From Campylobacterota bacterium (GTDB taxonomy: Bacteria; Campylobacterota; Campylobacteria; Campylobacterales; Sulfurimonadaceae), in NCBI GenBank assembly GCA_013607635.1, contig VCAY01000004.1, positions 1-57,332 of the forward strand: a stretch of DNA of 57,332 nucleotides, given 5' to 3'. Position 1 is the stretch's first letter. Each line of letters begins with the position of its first letter. The position numbers and the translations under genes are program-made. Below are positions 8,701-16,622 of the stretch, one piece after another. Under the pieces are notes generated by a model. The model saw only the letters and a program-made list of their open reading frames with translations. It searched no databases and was not told the origin of the DNA.

Positions 8701-9079
8701 CAGCGATGGAAGCATCAAGGAGTTTTATGCTCACAGTGGTGGTAAGTCGGGTGGGCAAAAAGAGAAACTTGCCTACACCGTGCTTGCATCATCTTTGGCA
8801 TTTCAGTTTGGTCTGGAGCATAATAGGATCAAAAGCCGATCGTTTCGTTTTGTGATGATCGATGAGGCGTTTGGGCGGGGAAGCGATGAGAGTACCCGTT
8901 ATGCTTTGGAGCTATTTAAAAAGCTGAGACTGCAACTGCTTATAATCACCCCAAAACAAAAGATCAATGTGATCGAGCCCTATGTCAAGAGTGTCCACTT
9001 TGTCCATAATCAAGATGGGATGGATTCTTCGTTGATTAGCTTGAGTATCGAAGAGTATCAGAACAAGAAACAGAGTTAA
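5747..9079 (+). CDS. jetC: Wadjet system SMC-like ATPase JetC
   Basis: The 1110-residue protein is a MukB-like SMC ATPase. Residues 1-50 contain LERFELYNWGTYDKK and the Walker A GDIGSGKST (about residues 46-54). Long charged coiled-coil segments run through about residues 290-450 and 620-900, separated by a hinge-like segment around residues 460-600. The C-terminal head has the ABC signature SGGKSGGQKEK (about residue 997) and Walker B FVMIDEAFGRGSD (about residue 1037). These features and the flanking genes identify JetC. It forms the motor that bends and extrudes plasmid DNA. All ATPase motifs look intact, so the system is likely functional. Confidence 0.95.
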   Translation: MELRFDFATDDATTGFRLERFELYNWGTYDKKIVSLEMGRENALLTGDIGSGKSTIVDALTTLLVPHQKIIYNKAAGANTKERTLYSYIVGEYKATQDEDFGFSKAVALRDESSFSVLLGRFENIGFEESVSLAQFFWIKQKKVYKFFVVSKGELSIKKDFIPTFNDVRGLKRRLRELPHTVVFDTFSDYFKSFGREMGIKNEQALNLFYQTVSLKSIGNLTEFIRTHMLEDVKLDEKVDELCQNFATLNHTHDLIVEAQEQIDLLKPIKKEYGRYADASTNYDLYTTMRNGLNLYFSFFEEELLTKKLEDLEVQKAKASSKKQIQQKTLDAIDEKIVNIKLELQKNGFDRINSIETQIRQFGEHLRFAKQQNETYNALVKKLGLKAVSNEHTFLTTKQNVSKKFVNIEQEKTRYQNEISIDSVAKQRYKEEMDEVEVEIVYLKNNPSNIPHKISKIRDQMARSLGVELSQLPFVGELINVTDTKWQGAIERVLHNTALSLLVAKEYYEEVSAYVEQTDLKGKLVYLKVDTKKEGQFFDQSVPNSLLDKIEIKADTPYFNVLNSLLHERFEIACVDSLSDFRRYKKALTINGQFKSNLVRHEKDDRFDIEDRSRWILGWDNLAKLEEFEKRLEDVEQKHTFVAARIANNQAELKKIDEQRDTLRDILQFESFERIDWYRYSKEIEKLEQEKDALEKSSDIIQTLQKSLEDTQLEQREHKQKAEELVSKVAKLEEQIEQKQLDLGRVKLIQENGTLDEELKEQLDAIKEEVLQKDLTLATLSSEKTKLREHLQNKIDKFSKILQATTSKIATMQSTFIAKFPVISKEFGVGVEYAQEFLKKLDDLQKDNLPKWKGKFKQLLKESTIRDIVMFQTTLEKNASDIQTKIDTINRSLRDIEYSEGTYIELKAEGSKIKDIKEFRQTLKQIISGAIDENNEYDEQKFLQIKELIARFNGREGYSDVDKKWRKLVIDVRNWFDFSAIERYVSDGSIKEFYAHSGGKSGGQKEKLAYTVLASSLAFQFGLEHNRIKSRSFRFVMIDEAFGRGSDESTRYALELFKKLRLQLLIITPKQKINVIEPYVKSVHFVHNQDGMDSSLISLSIEEYQNKKQS

Positions 9080-9083
9080 AGCG

Positions 9084-10235
9084 ATGGATAACTATTTTGA
9101 TGGCAACAAACTCATAAAGAGGTCTCGAAGTTTTTATGAGAATGGTGCGGTTTTTCGTGCATATATTGAAGATGAAACATTGTTCCCCAAGCGGATTACT
9201 TTGAAAAAAATAACACAAAAAGATATCCAAAGCAGATATATACAAATAAGAGAATCGATCCGAGAACTTGAGAAGATTGGCTTTGTTTTGGAGTATGAGC
9301 AAAAAAGATTTAGTGCCGTAGGTGAACAAAAAGTTCCTGTGAGTGTGGTATTTGATACATTGGAAGGGTATTTACAATTTGTTAAGAAGAGTAAAGAGTT
9401 TGAGCTGTTTGTTCAGCTCTATGGTATGATTGTCTCTCGTTATCCCAAATTGTATGATTTTATTGTGCAAAAACCTTTTGTAGTCTTAGAGTATCAAAAT
9501 GTTTGGGGTTCTTTGCTCAATGTGGTAGCGTATCTTTTGGCCAAGGATCCCCCTTGCATCTATGTAAGAGAGATCGCTCTTGAAGGGATTGACACCAAGT
9601 TTATTCAAAAATACAAAAAGATTATCGATCAGTTAGTCTCTTCCGTAATGCAAAACGAGCCACTCTCAAGTTTGGCGAATTACGCATTTGAAAAAAGGTA
9701 CCATTTGAAATATCCACAGCCATTGGTGCGTTTTAGGATACTCGATCAAACACTTTATATCAACGGTTTGAGTGATCTAACCCTGCCGCTTAATCAATTT
9801 CAAACACTTGCTATAGAGTGTAAAAAAGTGTATATTGTCGAAAATCAGATCACAACACTCTCGTTTGGCGATCTGCCAAAGAGCATCGTGATTTTTGGTC
9901 AAGGCTACGGAGGTGTAGGTGTTTTGCAAAATGTGGCGTGGCTGCATAACAAAGAGATAATCTACTGGGGAGATATCGATCTTGACGGTTTTGCTATACT
10001 TTCAAGGATTCGAGGTTATTTTTCCCATGTACAATCGATCCTCATGGATAGCAAAACGATCCAAAAATGGGAGCATCTTAGTGTAAGTGTGCCATTAAAA
10101 ACCAAGCCGGTAGCATTACCACACCTCTTGGATGATGAGAGGGAAGCTTACGAGATGATCATAAAAAGATATGATGGAACTTTTAGATTAGAACAAGAGC
10201 GGATCCCGTTAAACTATTGTAAAGAGCATTTATGA
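9084..10235 (+). CDS. jetD: Wadjet system TOPRIM nuclease JetD
   Basis: The 383-residue protein matches JetD, the nuclease that cleaves DNA trapped by the JetABC motor. The N-terminal half resembles the DUF3322-type arm. The C-terminal half is a topoisomerase VI subunit A-like TOPRIM domain with the acidic residue in VENQ (E253) and the DxDxD motif GDIDLDG (D297, D299, D301). The TOPRIM residues are all present. It follows jetC by 4 bases and overlaps rqcH by ATGA. Subunit sizes resemble type I Wadjet as I remember it; I cannot settle the subtype without alignment. Confidence 0.92.
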   Translation: MDNYFDGNKLIKRSRSFYENGAVFRAYIEDETLFPKRITLKKITQKDIQSRYIQIRESIRELEKIGFVLEYEQKRFSAVGEQKVPVSVVFDTLEGYLQFVKKSKEFELFVQLYGMIVSRYPKLYDFIVQKPFVVLEYQNVWGSLLNVVAYLLAKDPPCIYVREIALEGIDTKFIQKYKKIIDQLVSSVMQNEPLSSLANYAFEKRYHLKYPQPLVRFRILDQTLYINGLSDLTLPLNQFQTLAIECKKVYIVENQITTLSFGDLPKSIVIFGQGYGGVGVLQNVAWLHNKEIIYWGDIDLDGFAILSRIRGYFSHVQSILMDSKTIQKWEHLSVSVPLKTKPVALPHLLDDEREAYEMIIKRYDGTFRLEQERIPLNYCKEHL

Positions 10236-11557
10236 AACTCTCACACCTCAAACAGATCACTGAGTACATCAGACAATTTTCAAAAATCAGCGCTATTCAC
10301 AGGGTGAGTGATACGATTGTGCGGGTGGTGTTTGATCGTGATGAGGCCATCTACTTTAATATGACCCGTTCAAACTCAAGCATCTTTACCTGCAGTGATT
10401 ACCCCCGCTCCAAGGTTTACAATGCCCCTTTTGATGTGATTTTAGCCAAGCGGTTGAACCGCGCAAATATTTTGGGTGTGGAGCTTGTAAATGGTGATAA
10501 GATTATCCGCTTTAAAACGGCACTTGCTTCGGCGTATAAAGAGCAGATCACTTACTTGCAGTTTGAATTTACCGGCAAAAATACCAATGTGATCGTTTTG
10601 GATGAAGATTTGGTGGTGCTTGAAGCGCTGCGGCACATCGATCTGTTTGCCTCATTTCGTGAAGTGCGAGTGGGGCAAAAACTACTCGATGTGCCACCGC
10701 CACCTTTTACCCCCAAAGAGTATCCACTCGAAGATGTGAAGCAGTTTTTAGGTGATGTGTATCAAAAAGAGCAGGAGCAAAAGCTTGCATCGCTAAAAAA
10801 ACAGAAGATTAATTTCTTGCAAAAAAAATTCGATAAGCTTAAAAAAGCGTACGAGAAACTTGACTCAAAAGAGGAGTTGCAACGTGAGGCGCAAGAGTAT
10901 GAGCATCTTGGTGGTTTGGTGTTAAGCAACGCATCAAAGATCGCCCCCTATGCCAAAAAAATCGTTTTGGATGATTATGACGGCTCAAAAAAAGAGGTTG
11001 TTTTAGAGAGGTCTTACCCTAACCCCTATGCCATTAGCGAAGCGTTTTTTGCCAAGAGTAAAAAAACAAAACAAAGAGCCAAAAATCTGCACATCGAAGA
11101 GGAATCACTGCGTAGCAAGATAGAGCATATTAAACGCTTTATTAATACAGTCCATGAGGCAAAAGATGTGGCAAAGATCGAGTTGCTGTTTCCAAAACAT
11201 GTCCAAAACAAAAAGGTGCAAAAAGATGACTCGATCGAGACTTTTTGGGTTGAGGGGTATAAAGTACAACTTGGTAAAAACGAAAAAGGAAATACCAAAC
11301 TGCTTCAAAGCGCCAAAGCAAGGGATATCTGGCTGCATCTTAAAGATCGCCCCTCAACCCATGTGATCATCACCACCGACAAACAAAACCTTCCTGAGCG
11401 TATCATCAAAGCAGCGGCAAGGCTTTGTGTCGATTTTTCCACCACTTCAAAAGATCGTTTTTTGGTCGATTATACCCCAAGACGTGAAGTAAATATTCAA
11501 AACGGTGCGAATGTGTTGTATAATAAGTACAAAACTATCGAGGTAGATACAAGATAA
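10232..11557 (+). CDS. rqcH: NFACT / RqcH-type ribosome quality control protein
   Basis: The 441-residue protein belongs to the NFACT family (often named fibronectin-binding protein in Campylobacterota). RqcH adds alanine tails to stalled nascent chains on 50S subunits. An NFACT-N domain covers the first 170 residues, a lysine-rich coiled coil about 175-310, and an NFACT-R domain the end, including ARDIWLHLKDRPSTHVII (about residue 365). The start ATG overlaps the jetD stop, so it is read with the Wadjet genes. It begins the conserved rqcH-small gene-cdsA-dxr-tsaD block. Confidence 0.85.
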   Translation: MKLSHLKQITEYIRQFSKISAIHRVSDTIVRVVFDRDEAIYFNMTRSNSSIFTCSDYPRSKVYNAPFDVILAKRLNRANILGVELVNGDKIIRFKTALASAYKEQITYLQFEFTGKNTNVIVLDEDLVVLEALRHIDLFASFREVRVGQKLLDVPPPPFTPKEYPLEDVKQFLGDVYQKEQEQKLASLKKQKINFLQKKFDKLKKAYEKLDSKEELQREAQEYEHLGGLVLSNASKIAPYAKKIVLDDYDGSKKEVVLERSYPNPYAISEAFFAKSKKTKQRAKNLHIEEESLRSKIEHIKRFINTVHEAKDVAKIELLFPKHVQNKKVQKDDSIETFWVEGYKVQLGKNEKGNTKLLQSAKARDIWLHLKDRPSTHVIITTDKQNLPERIIKAAARLCVDFSTTSKDRFLVDYTPRREVNIQNGANVLYNKYKTIEVDTR

Positions 11558-11574
11558 AATAGGGGGCTAAGAGT

Positions 11575-11889
11575 ATGGCTATAGGACCGATCGGCAATAC
11601 AATTTTTGTTAACCAAATGACCCCTGCAGCTACCTCTATGCCAAATGCCGACAATAACCGGATTGAGTTTCAAAATATGGTTGCTCAAATAGCCACACAA
11701 GAACAAAACAAAGAGATCGAAGAGGTGCGTCCAGCTGAGCAGAACCATGCGGTTGATCCTGATCGGGAACACACCAAAGAGGAAGCTGAACAAGAGCAAA
11801 AAAGAGAGCAACACCAATCCTCAGATGAGGAGCAAAACAGCGATGAAGATGGGATGCCGACAGTACATAAATTAGATATTAAAGTGTAG
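11575..11889 (+). CDS. Small acidic low-complexity protein
   Basis: A 104-residue protein of unknown function. The N-terminal 40 residues (MAIGPIGNTIFVNQ...) are ordinary, and the rest is dominated by Glu, Gln, Asp, Lys and His, likely disordered or coiled-coil. It lacks a signal peptide and membrane segments. It lies between rqcH and cdsA, where I recall Campylobacter also having a small coiled-coil gene, so it is probably a real positional counterpart. GC-richer charged codons may reflect low complexity only. Confidence 0.6.
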   Translation: MAIGPIGNTIFVNQMTPAATSMPNADNNRIEFQNMVAQIATQEQNKEIEEVRPAEQNHAVDPDREHTKEEAEQEQKREQHQSSDEEQNSDEDGMPTVHKLDIKV

Positions 11890-11894
11890 TTAGC

Positions 11895-11900
11895 TATAAT
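11895..11900 (+). promoter_or_regulatory. -10 box before cdsA
   Basis: TATAAT at 11895-11900, 30 bases before the cdsA ATG at 11930, is a perfect -10 match. It starts 6 bases after the stop of the preceding small gene and may give cdsA and downstream genes their own transcript. No -35 box is evident, as is usual for sigma-70 promoters in Campylobacterota. Confidence 0.45.
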
Positions 11901-11929
11901 CTTTGCCATATTTTCATAGGAATAGACAA

Positions 11930-12688
11930 ATGGTAACTATTTTTGAAGAGCACAAAGAGCGTATAGTAACAGGCTTAGCACTTTTAGCAGCTGTTTTTTT
12001 GGTGGGATTGATTGACAACTTCTTTTTGATGTGGCTGATCCTTGGCGGTGTGTATCTCATCGCTTTTAATGAGGCTGTGAAGCTTTTTGGTGTGGAGCGT
12101 GACGGACTTTTACCTTATGCGGTTGGTATCTGGCTCATAGCTGGAGTTTATCCGTATGGGGATGATCTTTTTGTGCTTGCGGGGGTTGCTTACGCTTCTG
12201 CTGTAGCGTACAACAAAGAGCTAAAGTGGAAAGATTTTTTGCCGTTTGTCTACCCAACTGCTGGGATGCTGTTTATCTTGACAATGTATGAAGAGTATGG
12301 AGTGCTGGCACTGCTTTGGCTTTTGGTAGTTGTGGCACTTACCGATGTGGGAGCTTATGCAGTTGGTAAGAGTGTAGGTAAAACACCGTTTTGTGAAACA
12401 TCGCCCAACAAAACGATGGAGGGTGTTGCCGGTGGTGTACTCGTTGCAACACTTGGAGGCTCTTTTGCCGGACTTTTTGTGGTTGATTTTACCGTGGCAT
12501 TTTTTGTTTCGTTTTTTGTTTCGATTGCTTCTATTTTTGGTGATCTGTTTGAATCTTCACTCAAACGTGCTGCGGATGTCAAAGACAGTGGCGATATCTT
12601 ACCGGGGCATGGCGGTGTACTTGATCGCATCGATGGGTATCTTTTTGGTGCGATTGTGATGCTTGTGTTGATGCGCGGACTTGTGTAG
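11930..12688 (+). CDS. cdsA: Phosphatidate cytidylyltransferase
   Basis: The protein (252 residues from the ATG at 11930; a TTG at 11903 would add nine) makes CDP-diacylglycerol from phosphatidate and CTP at the inner membrane, the branch point for phospholipids. Multiple hydrophobic segments span the length. The C-terminal CDP-alcohol signature is visible as SIASIFGDLFESSLKRAADV followed by KDSGDILPGHGGVLDRID (about residues 198-235), including the conserved Asp residues. AGGAATAG upstream can serve as a ribosome-binding site. Confidence 0.93.
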   Translation: MVTIFEEHKERIVTGLALLAAVFLVGLIDNFFLMWLILGGVYLIAFNEAVKLFGVERDGLLPYAVGIWLIAGVYPYGDDLFVLAGVAYASAVAYNKELKWKDFLPFVYPTAGMLFILTMYEEYGVLALLWLLVVVALTDVGAYAVGKSVGKTPFCETSPNKTMEGVAGGVLVATLGGSFAGLFVVDFTVAFFVSFFVSIASIFGDLFESSLKRAADVKDSGDILPGHGGVLDRIDGYLFGAIVMLVLMRGLV

Positions 12689-12691
12689 TAG

Positions 12692-13216
12692 ATGTTGCAA
12701 AGCTATGTTGAGACTATAAACAAGCTTTTGCAGATGCCAAAAAAACAGATGTATGATAAAACGACAAAATATGCTATTGCCAAATATGAGGGTAAAAAGA
12801 TCTATATCACTGAATTCTTGATAGCCAAAGAGTTGGGGTATATCGATAAATTTCAAGGACATGGTGAGTTGTTGCATTATTTAAAACTTATCCCTTATCT
12901 CTTTGCATGTAACTATTTTAACGACATTTATAAAAATATTAATGATGAGCGGGTTGTTTATGCGCTCAATGAAAACGAGCGAAAAATCTTTCATGTTGTG
13001 GACAAAGAGAATTTTTTGGTATCTGTTTTCGTAATATCGAAGCAAAATTTTGAAAAACAACTAGGGAGAAGATTTGTACACTTAAAAAACCTAGATGGTG
13101 GGACGGCCACCCCCCACATCCTGAGTCCAGCGAGACCTTTCTGGCGTCATCTAGGTCTTATGAAACAATTATACCAAGATTTGGCAAAAATGGCAATAAA
13201 TAAGGGGGAAGCGTAG
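12692..13216 (+). CDS. Unknown protein carrying an in-frame palindromic insert
   Basis: A 174-residue protein that I do not recognise. It has no signal peptide or membrane segment. It sits between cdsA and dxr, abutting the dxr ATG directly, in a block where Campylobacter has cdsA next to dxr, so it looks like an addition. Residues 134-155 are encoded by a GC-rich palindromic element of 66 bases that keeps the frame. Removing it would join VHLKN to LMKQL. The rest of the gene is AT-rich and codon use is typical of the neighbours. Confidence 0.7.
   Translation: MLQSYVETINKLLQMPKKQMYDKTTKYAIAKYEGKKIYITEFLIAKELGYIDKFQGHGELLHYLKLIPYLFACNYFNDIYKNINDERVVYALNENERKIFHVVDKENFLVSVFVISKQNFEKQLGRRFVHLKNLDGGTATPHILSPARPFWRHLGLMKQLYQDLAKMAINKGEA
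13089..13156. repeat. GC-rich palindromic element inserted in a coding region
   Basis: ACCTAGATG at 13089-13097 is repeated inverted as CATCTAGGT at 13148-13156. The core between 13090 and 13155 is 66 bases, exactly 22 codons. By hand count about 62% of these bases are G or C, against clearly AT-rich flanks. Two smaller hairpins can form inside: GGTGG/CCACC at 13097-13111 and CCAG/CTGG near 13127-13144. This resembles small mobile palindromic elements that insert in frame into genes, such as the Rickettsia palindromic elements. No second copy was noticed in the window. Confidence 0.6.
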
Positions 13217-14275
13217 ATGATACTTTTAGGATCAACTGGCTCCATTGGAGTAAATACCCTCATCATTGCCGAGAAATTTAACATCGGTGTATCTGTTTTA
13301 GTTGCTGGTAAAAATATCAAACTCCTTAATGAGCAAATAGCCAAACATAACCCAGAAGTTGTCGTTGTTGCCCAAAAAGAAGATGTAGCGAAAGTGAACC
13401 ACTCAAAAGTGCTTTTTGGCGTTGAGGCAATTTTGGAGGTGATCGAGCAAAGTAGCAGTGAGCTGGTTGTCAATGCGTTAGTTGGATTTTTAGGACTGCG
13501 CCCAACACTCAAGGCACTGGAGTGTGGTAAAAAGGTTGCACTGGCAAACAAGGAGAGTCTTGTTGCGGGTGGAGCGTTTATCGATAGATGTAACATTCAG
13601 CCCATTGACAGTGAGCATTTTGGGTTGTGGTATCTCAGGCAGGATCGTGCTGTTAAAAAGATGACCATCACGGCAAGTGGCGGGGCGTTTCGTGATTGGG
13701 TGATCGAAGATATCAAAAATGCCACCCTTGAAGATACCCAAAGACACCCCAACTGGTCGATGGGGCAAAAGATCACGATCGATTCTGCTACGATGGTGAA
13801 TAAGATGTTTGAGTTACTAGAAGCTAGGTGGCTTTTTGGCAAGGGGGAGTATGATGCGATCATTGAGACAAAGTCGCTTATCCATGCACTTATAGAGTAT
13901 GAAGATGGCTCAACTACAGCGCACTTTGCCAACGCTTCGATGCAGTTGCCAATTGCCTACGCCCTTAGTGGTAAAGTTGATGCAAAGATTTTAGATCATG
14001 TTGATCTGCTAGAAGTTGGTTCGCTTGAGTTTCGAGCGATCACAACTGAGCGCTATCCTGTGTGGCAGATCAAAGAGGATCTTTTGCAAAATCCTGAGCT
14101 AGGTGTGGTGGTTAATGCTGCCAATGAAGCAGCGATCGAGCAGTTTTTGCAAAAAAAGATAGGGTTTATGGATATTGGCAAAAAGATTATTGAGGCATAT
14201 AACCATTTTAGAGTCAAGCCAAAAAATATTGATGATGTGTTTGCACTCGATAAGGAAGTGAGAAATTTTGTATAA
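13217..14275 (+). CDS. dxr: 1-deoxy-D-xylulose 5-phosphate reductoisomerase
   Basis: The 352-residue enzyme converts DXP to methylerythritol phosphate with NADPH, the committed step of the MEP isoprenoid pathway. The NADPH loop GSTGSIG is at residues 5-11, ANKESLVAGG at about 110-119, the metal/substrate site PIDSEH at 129-134, and NWSMGQKITIDSATMVNKMF starts near 178. It is shorter than the E. coli enzyme but close to Campylobacter lengths. The start follows directly on the previous stop. Downstream an R-M gene separates it from tsaD. Confidence 0.94.
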   Translation: MILLGSTGSIGVNTLIIAEKFNIGVSVLVAGKNIKLLNEQIAKHNPEVVVVAQKEDVAKVNHSKVLFGVEAILEVIEQSSSELVVNALVGFLGLRPTLKALECGKKVALANKESLVAGGAFIDRCNIQPIDSEHFGLWYLRQDRAVKKMTITASGGAFRDWVIEDIKNATLEDTQRHPNWSMGQKITIDSATMVNKMFELLEARWLFGKGEYDAIIETKSLIHALIEYEDGSTTAHFANASMQLPIAYALSGKVDAKILDHVDLLEVGSLEFRAITTERYPVWQIKEDLLQNPELGVVVNAANEAAIEQFLQKKIGFMDIGKKIIEAYNHFRVKPKNIDDVFALDKEVRNFV

Positions 14276-14288
14276 AAAATTTTGCAAA

Positions 14289-14318
14289 TTGACATATTTT
14301 TGTTCTAAAAGATGTCAA
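14289..14318. promoter_or_regulatory. Inverted repeat and -10 box before the R-M gene
   Basis: TTGACAT at 14289-14295 is mirrored by ATGTCAA at 14312-14318, a perfect 7-base inverted repeat with a 16-base spacer. A TATAAT follows at 14324-14329, 26 bases before the start codon. The position just upstream of the -10 box fits an operator or activator site. The TTGACA is not a -35 box for this -10 because the gap is 29 bases. Confidence 0.4.
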
Positions 14319-14354
14319 GTCAGTATAATCTGCTAAAAGTAAAAAAGGTGTAGT

Positions 14355-16622
14355 ATGGTGATTGAAAGAGATATTGAAAATTTATTGGAACAGCAGCTTG
14401 AAAAAAACGGTTGGACAATAGGGTTTAAACATAAAAGTCGTAATGTTTTTCATCAAAAACCAAGAACAAAAGAGGAGTGCTTAAAATTAGGTTCGCTGCA
14501 GCCAGATTTTTGTTTATATCTGCATGATACATCTACTGCACCAGAGATAATCATTGAAACAAAAAAACCAAATATGAATTTGGCAAAGACTAAAGAACAA
14601 GCACTTCAATATGCAAAAATTTTAGGCTCAAAAATTATTGTTTTATTTGATGGTATGCAAACAAAAAGTTATTGGGTAGAAAATGAAGAGCCATTGTATT
14701 TTAATGGCTTGGAAGTAAATAGTATTAAACCTCGAGAGTTCTATCAATATTTTATACGAGCAAATACAAATAAGTATAATCAAAACGATCTTGTTATTAA
14801 TTCTAAAGAGGATTTGATACAAGTTTTCGCCTTTACAAATCAAAAATTGAGAAAAGCCGGTATAACAAAAGGGATGGAAAGGTTTTTCGAATTTTCAAAT
14901 CTATTGTTCTTAAAATTGATTTCTGAAGAGAATGAGATCGTATCGGAGATAATACCGGATCATATTAAATGGGAAAGCTATAAAAACAAAGAGGGTGAAG
15001 AGCTTTTAAACTACATTAATAATGTCGTTATTGATCAACTTGAGAGGATCTTTAACAAGCAAAATGAAACATTGTTTACGAAGTTGATTATTCAAGATAC
15101 GCTGGCTTTGAAACAGATCATAGACAAGCTGGATCAATTGAATTTAAGTGGTATTCAAACAGATATAAAGGGAGACGCATTTGAATATTTTATTCAGCAA
15201 TACAATACATCAAATAATGATTTGGGGGAATACTTTACACCAAGGCATATAGTAAACTTTTTGGTTCAGTTGGCAAATCCACAATTTGGGGAGAGTATTT
15301 ACGATCCTTTTTGTGGGACAGGTGGTATGCTCATAGCAACTTTTAATTATATTAAAGAAAATTTAATCAAACAGGGATACTTAACCAAAAATGTTTTGAA
15401 AGATTTGAAAGAAAACACTGTATTTGGTAGTGAAATTTCGTCAAATGCAAAAATAGCCAAAATGAATATGATATTGACTGGTGATGGACACAGCAATATC
15501 AAACAACAAGACACATTGCTGAACCCTGTAAAGGAAAGATTTGATATTGTTATAACAAATATACCATTTAATTTAGAAGGAACAGCTAGATCGCTCTACT
15601 CCTTGTTGGATGATAGTGGTAATTCCCAGTCAATTCAGCATATTATCAACTCCCTTAATTCTAAACAAACAGCAAGGGCATATATCATTGTTCCAGAATC
15701 AATTTTAAATAATGCAGAGTTGAAAAATTTAAGAAAATATCTTATCGATAATAATCTACTTAAACAAGTAATCTCTTTACCATCAGGTGTATTTCTGCCT
15801 TATACAGAGGCTAAAGCTTCCATTTTAGTATTGCAGGGATTTAACGGAGGAGAAGTAACAACAGTAAAATATACAAAAATTAAGAGTGACGGTTTTACTT
15901 TAACACAACGAAGAAGAAAAATCACATCACAGGTTAACGATTTAGAAGAGTACCTTTTTGATCAGAATTATGCGTCTTATGAGATTCCTGTGGAGCAGAT
16001 TCAAAGAAATGGTAACTACTCTTTAATCTGGTTTAAATATTTTAATGAGCTTCCAAAAGGGTATGTTTTGCTCAAAGATATTATACAAGAGGAAAGAATA
16101 AAAAATACAGAACTATATGAAACGGCTACTGTAACAAAGCATGATTTCTATGGCATTGTAAGTGGTGAGAGCTATTGGGGAGATAGTTTTATGTCGGTAA
16201 CATCTCAAAGTAATGAGGAGTATAAGGTTGTTAAAAGAAAGTCGATAGCATATAACCCTTCGCGTGCAAATACCGGTTCAATAAGCATCAATATGACAAA
16301 TAAAAATGTTGCAGTGAGTAAAATGTATGTAACATTTAAAGTTGTCAGCAAGCTTTTTATGCCAGAATATATTTTTCTCTATCTCAAAAGCCCTGAAGGG
16401 TTACAAAGCATAAAAGAGCGTTCTTTTGGTTCAGTGCGGCAATCTTTAAGGTATGATGATCTTTGCACGATTGCCGTGCCAAAACTTACGCTTGAACAAC
16501 AAAGCGTAATAGTAAATGAAGCACATAAAAAATATAAAAAGCTACAAAAATATAAAAAAGAGCTGGATTTGTTTGATGTGAATTCCTTTGATTTTGGATC
16601 TGTTGATGATTTTAAGTATTGA
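14355..16622 (+). CDS. Single-chain restriction-modification-specificity enzyme (type IIG / type I-like)
   Basis: The 755-residue protein joins three parts. Residues 1-130 look like a type I HsdR N-terminal nuclease domain with a PD-(D/E)XK core (P50-D51, then E68-T69-K70) and the following QALQYA. Residues about 150-560 are an HsdM-type N6-adenine methyltransferase with motif I DPFCGTGG (317-324) and catalytic motif TNIPFN (402-405 is NIPF rather than the usual NPPF). Residues about 560-745 resemble one HsdS target-recognition domain, ending in a helical dimer-like segment. There is no helicase domain and no separate hsdR/S gene. It is more AT-rich than its neighbours, splits dxr from tsaD, and overlaps tsaD by 17 bases, all consistent with acquisition. 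Confidence 0.82.
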   Translation: MVIERDIENLLEQQLEKNGWTIGFKHKSRNVFHQKPRTKEECLKLGSLQPDFCLYLHDTSTAPEIIIETKKPNMNLAKTKEQALQYAKILGSKIIVLFDGMQTKSYWVENEEPLYFNGLEVNSIKPREFYQYFIRANTNKYNQNDLVINSKEDLIQVFAFTNQKLRKAGITKGMERFFEFSNLLFLKLISEENEIVSEIIPDHIKWESYKNKEGEELLNYINNVVIDQLERIFNKQNETLFTKLIIQDTLALKQIIDKLDQLNLSGIQTDIKGDAFEYFIQQYNTSNNDLGEYFTPRHIVNFLVQLANPQFGESIYDPFCGTGGMLIATFNYIKENLIKQGYLTKNVLKDLKENTVFGSEISSNAKIAKMNMILTGDGHSNIKQQDTLLNPVKERFDIVITNIPFNLEGTARSLYSLLDDSGNSQSIQHIINSLNSKQTARAYIIVPESILNNAELKNLRKYLIDNNLLKQVISLPSGVFLPYTEAKASILVLQGFNGGEVTTVKYTKIKSDGFTLTQRRRKITSQVNDLEEYLFDQNYASYEIPVEQIQRNGNYSLIWFKYFNELPKGYVLLKDIIQEERIKNTELYETATVTKHDFYGIVSGESYWGDSFMSVTSQSNEEYKVVKRKSIAYNPSRANTGSISINMTNKNVAVSKMYVTFKVVSKLFMPEYIFLYLKSPEGLQSIKERSFGSVRQSLRYDDLCTIAVPKLTLEQQSVIVNEAHKKYKKLQKYKKELDLFDVNSFDFGSVDDFKY

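Noticed and set aside
14289..14329. TTGACA/TATAAT as a standard -35/-10 promoter for the R-M gene
   Set aside because: The spacer is 29 bases, far beyond 16-18. The TTGACA is better explained as one arm of an inverted repeat.
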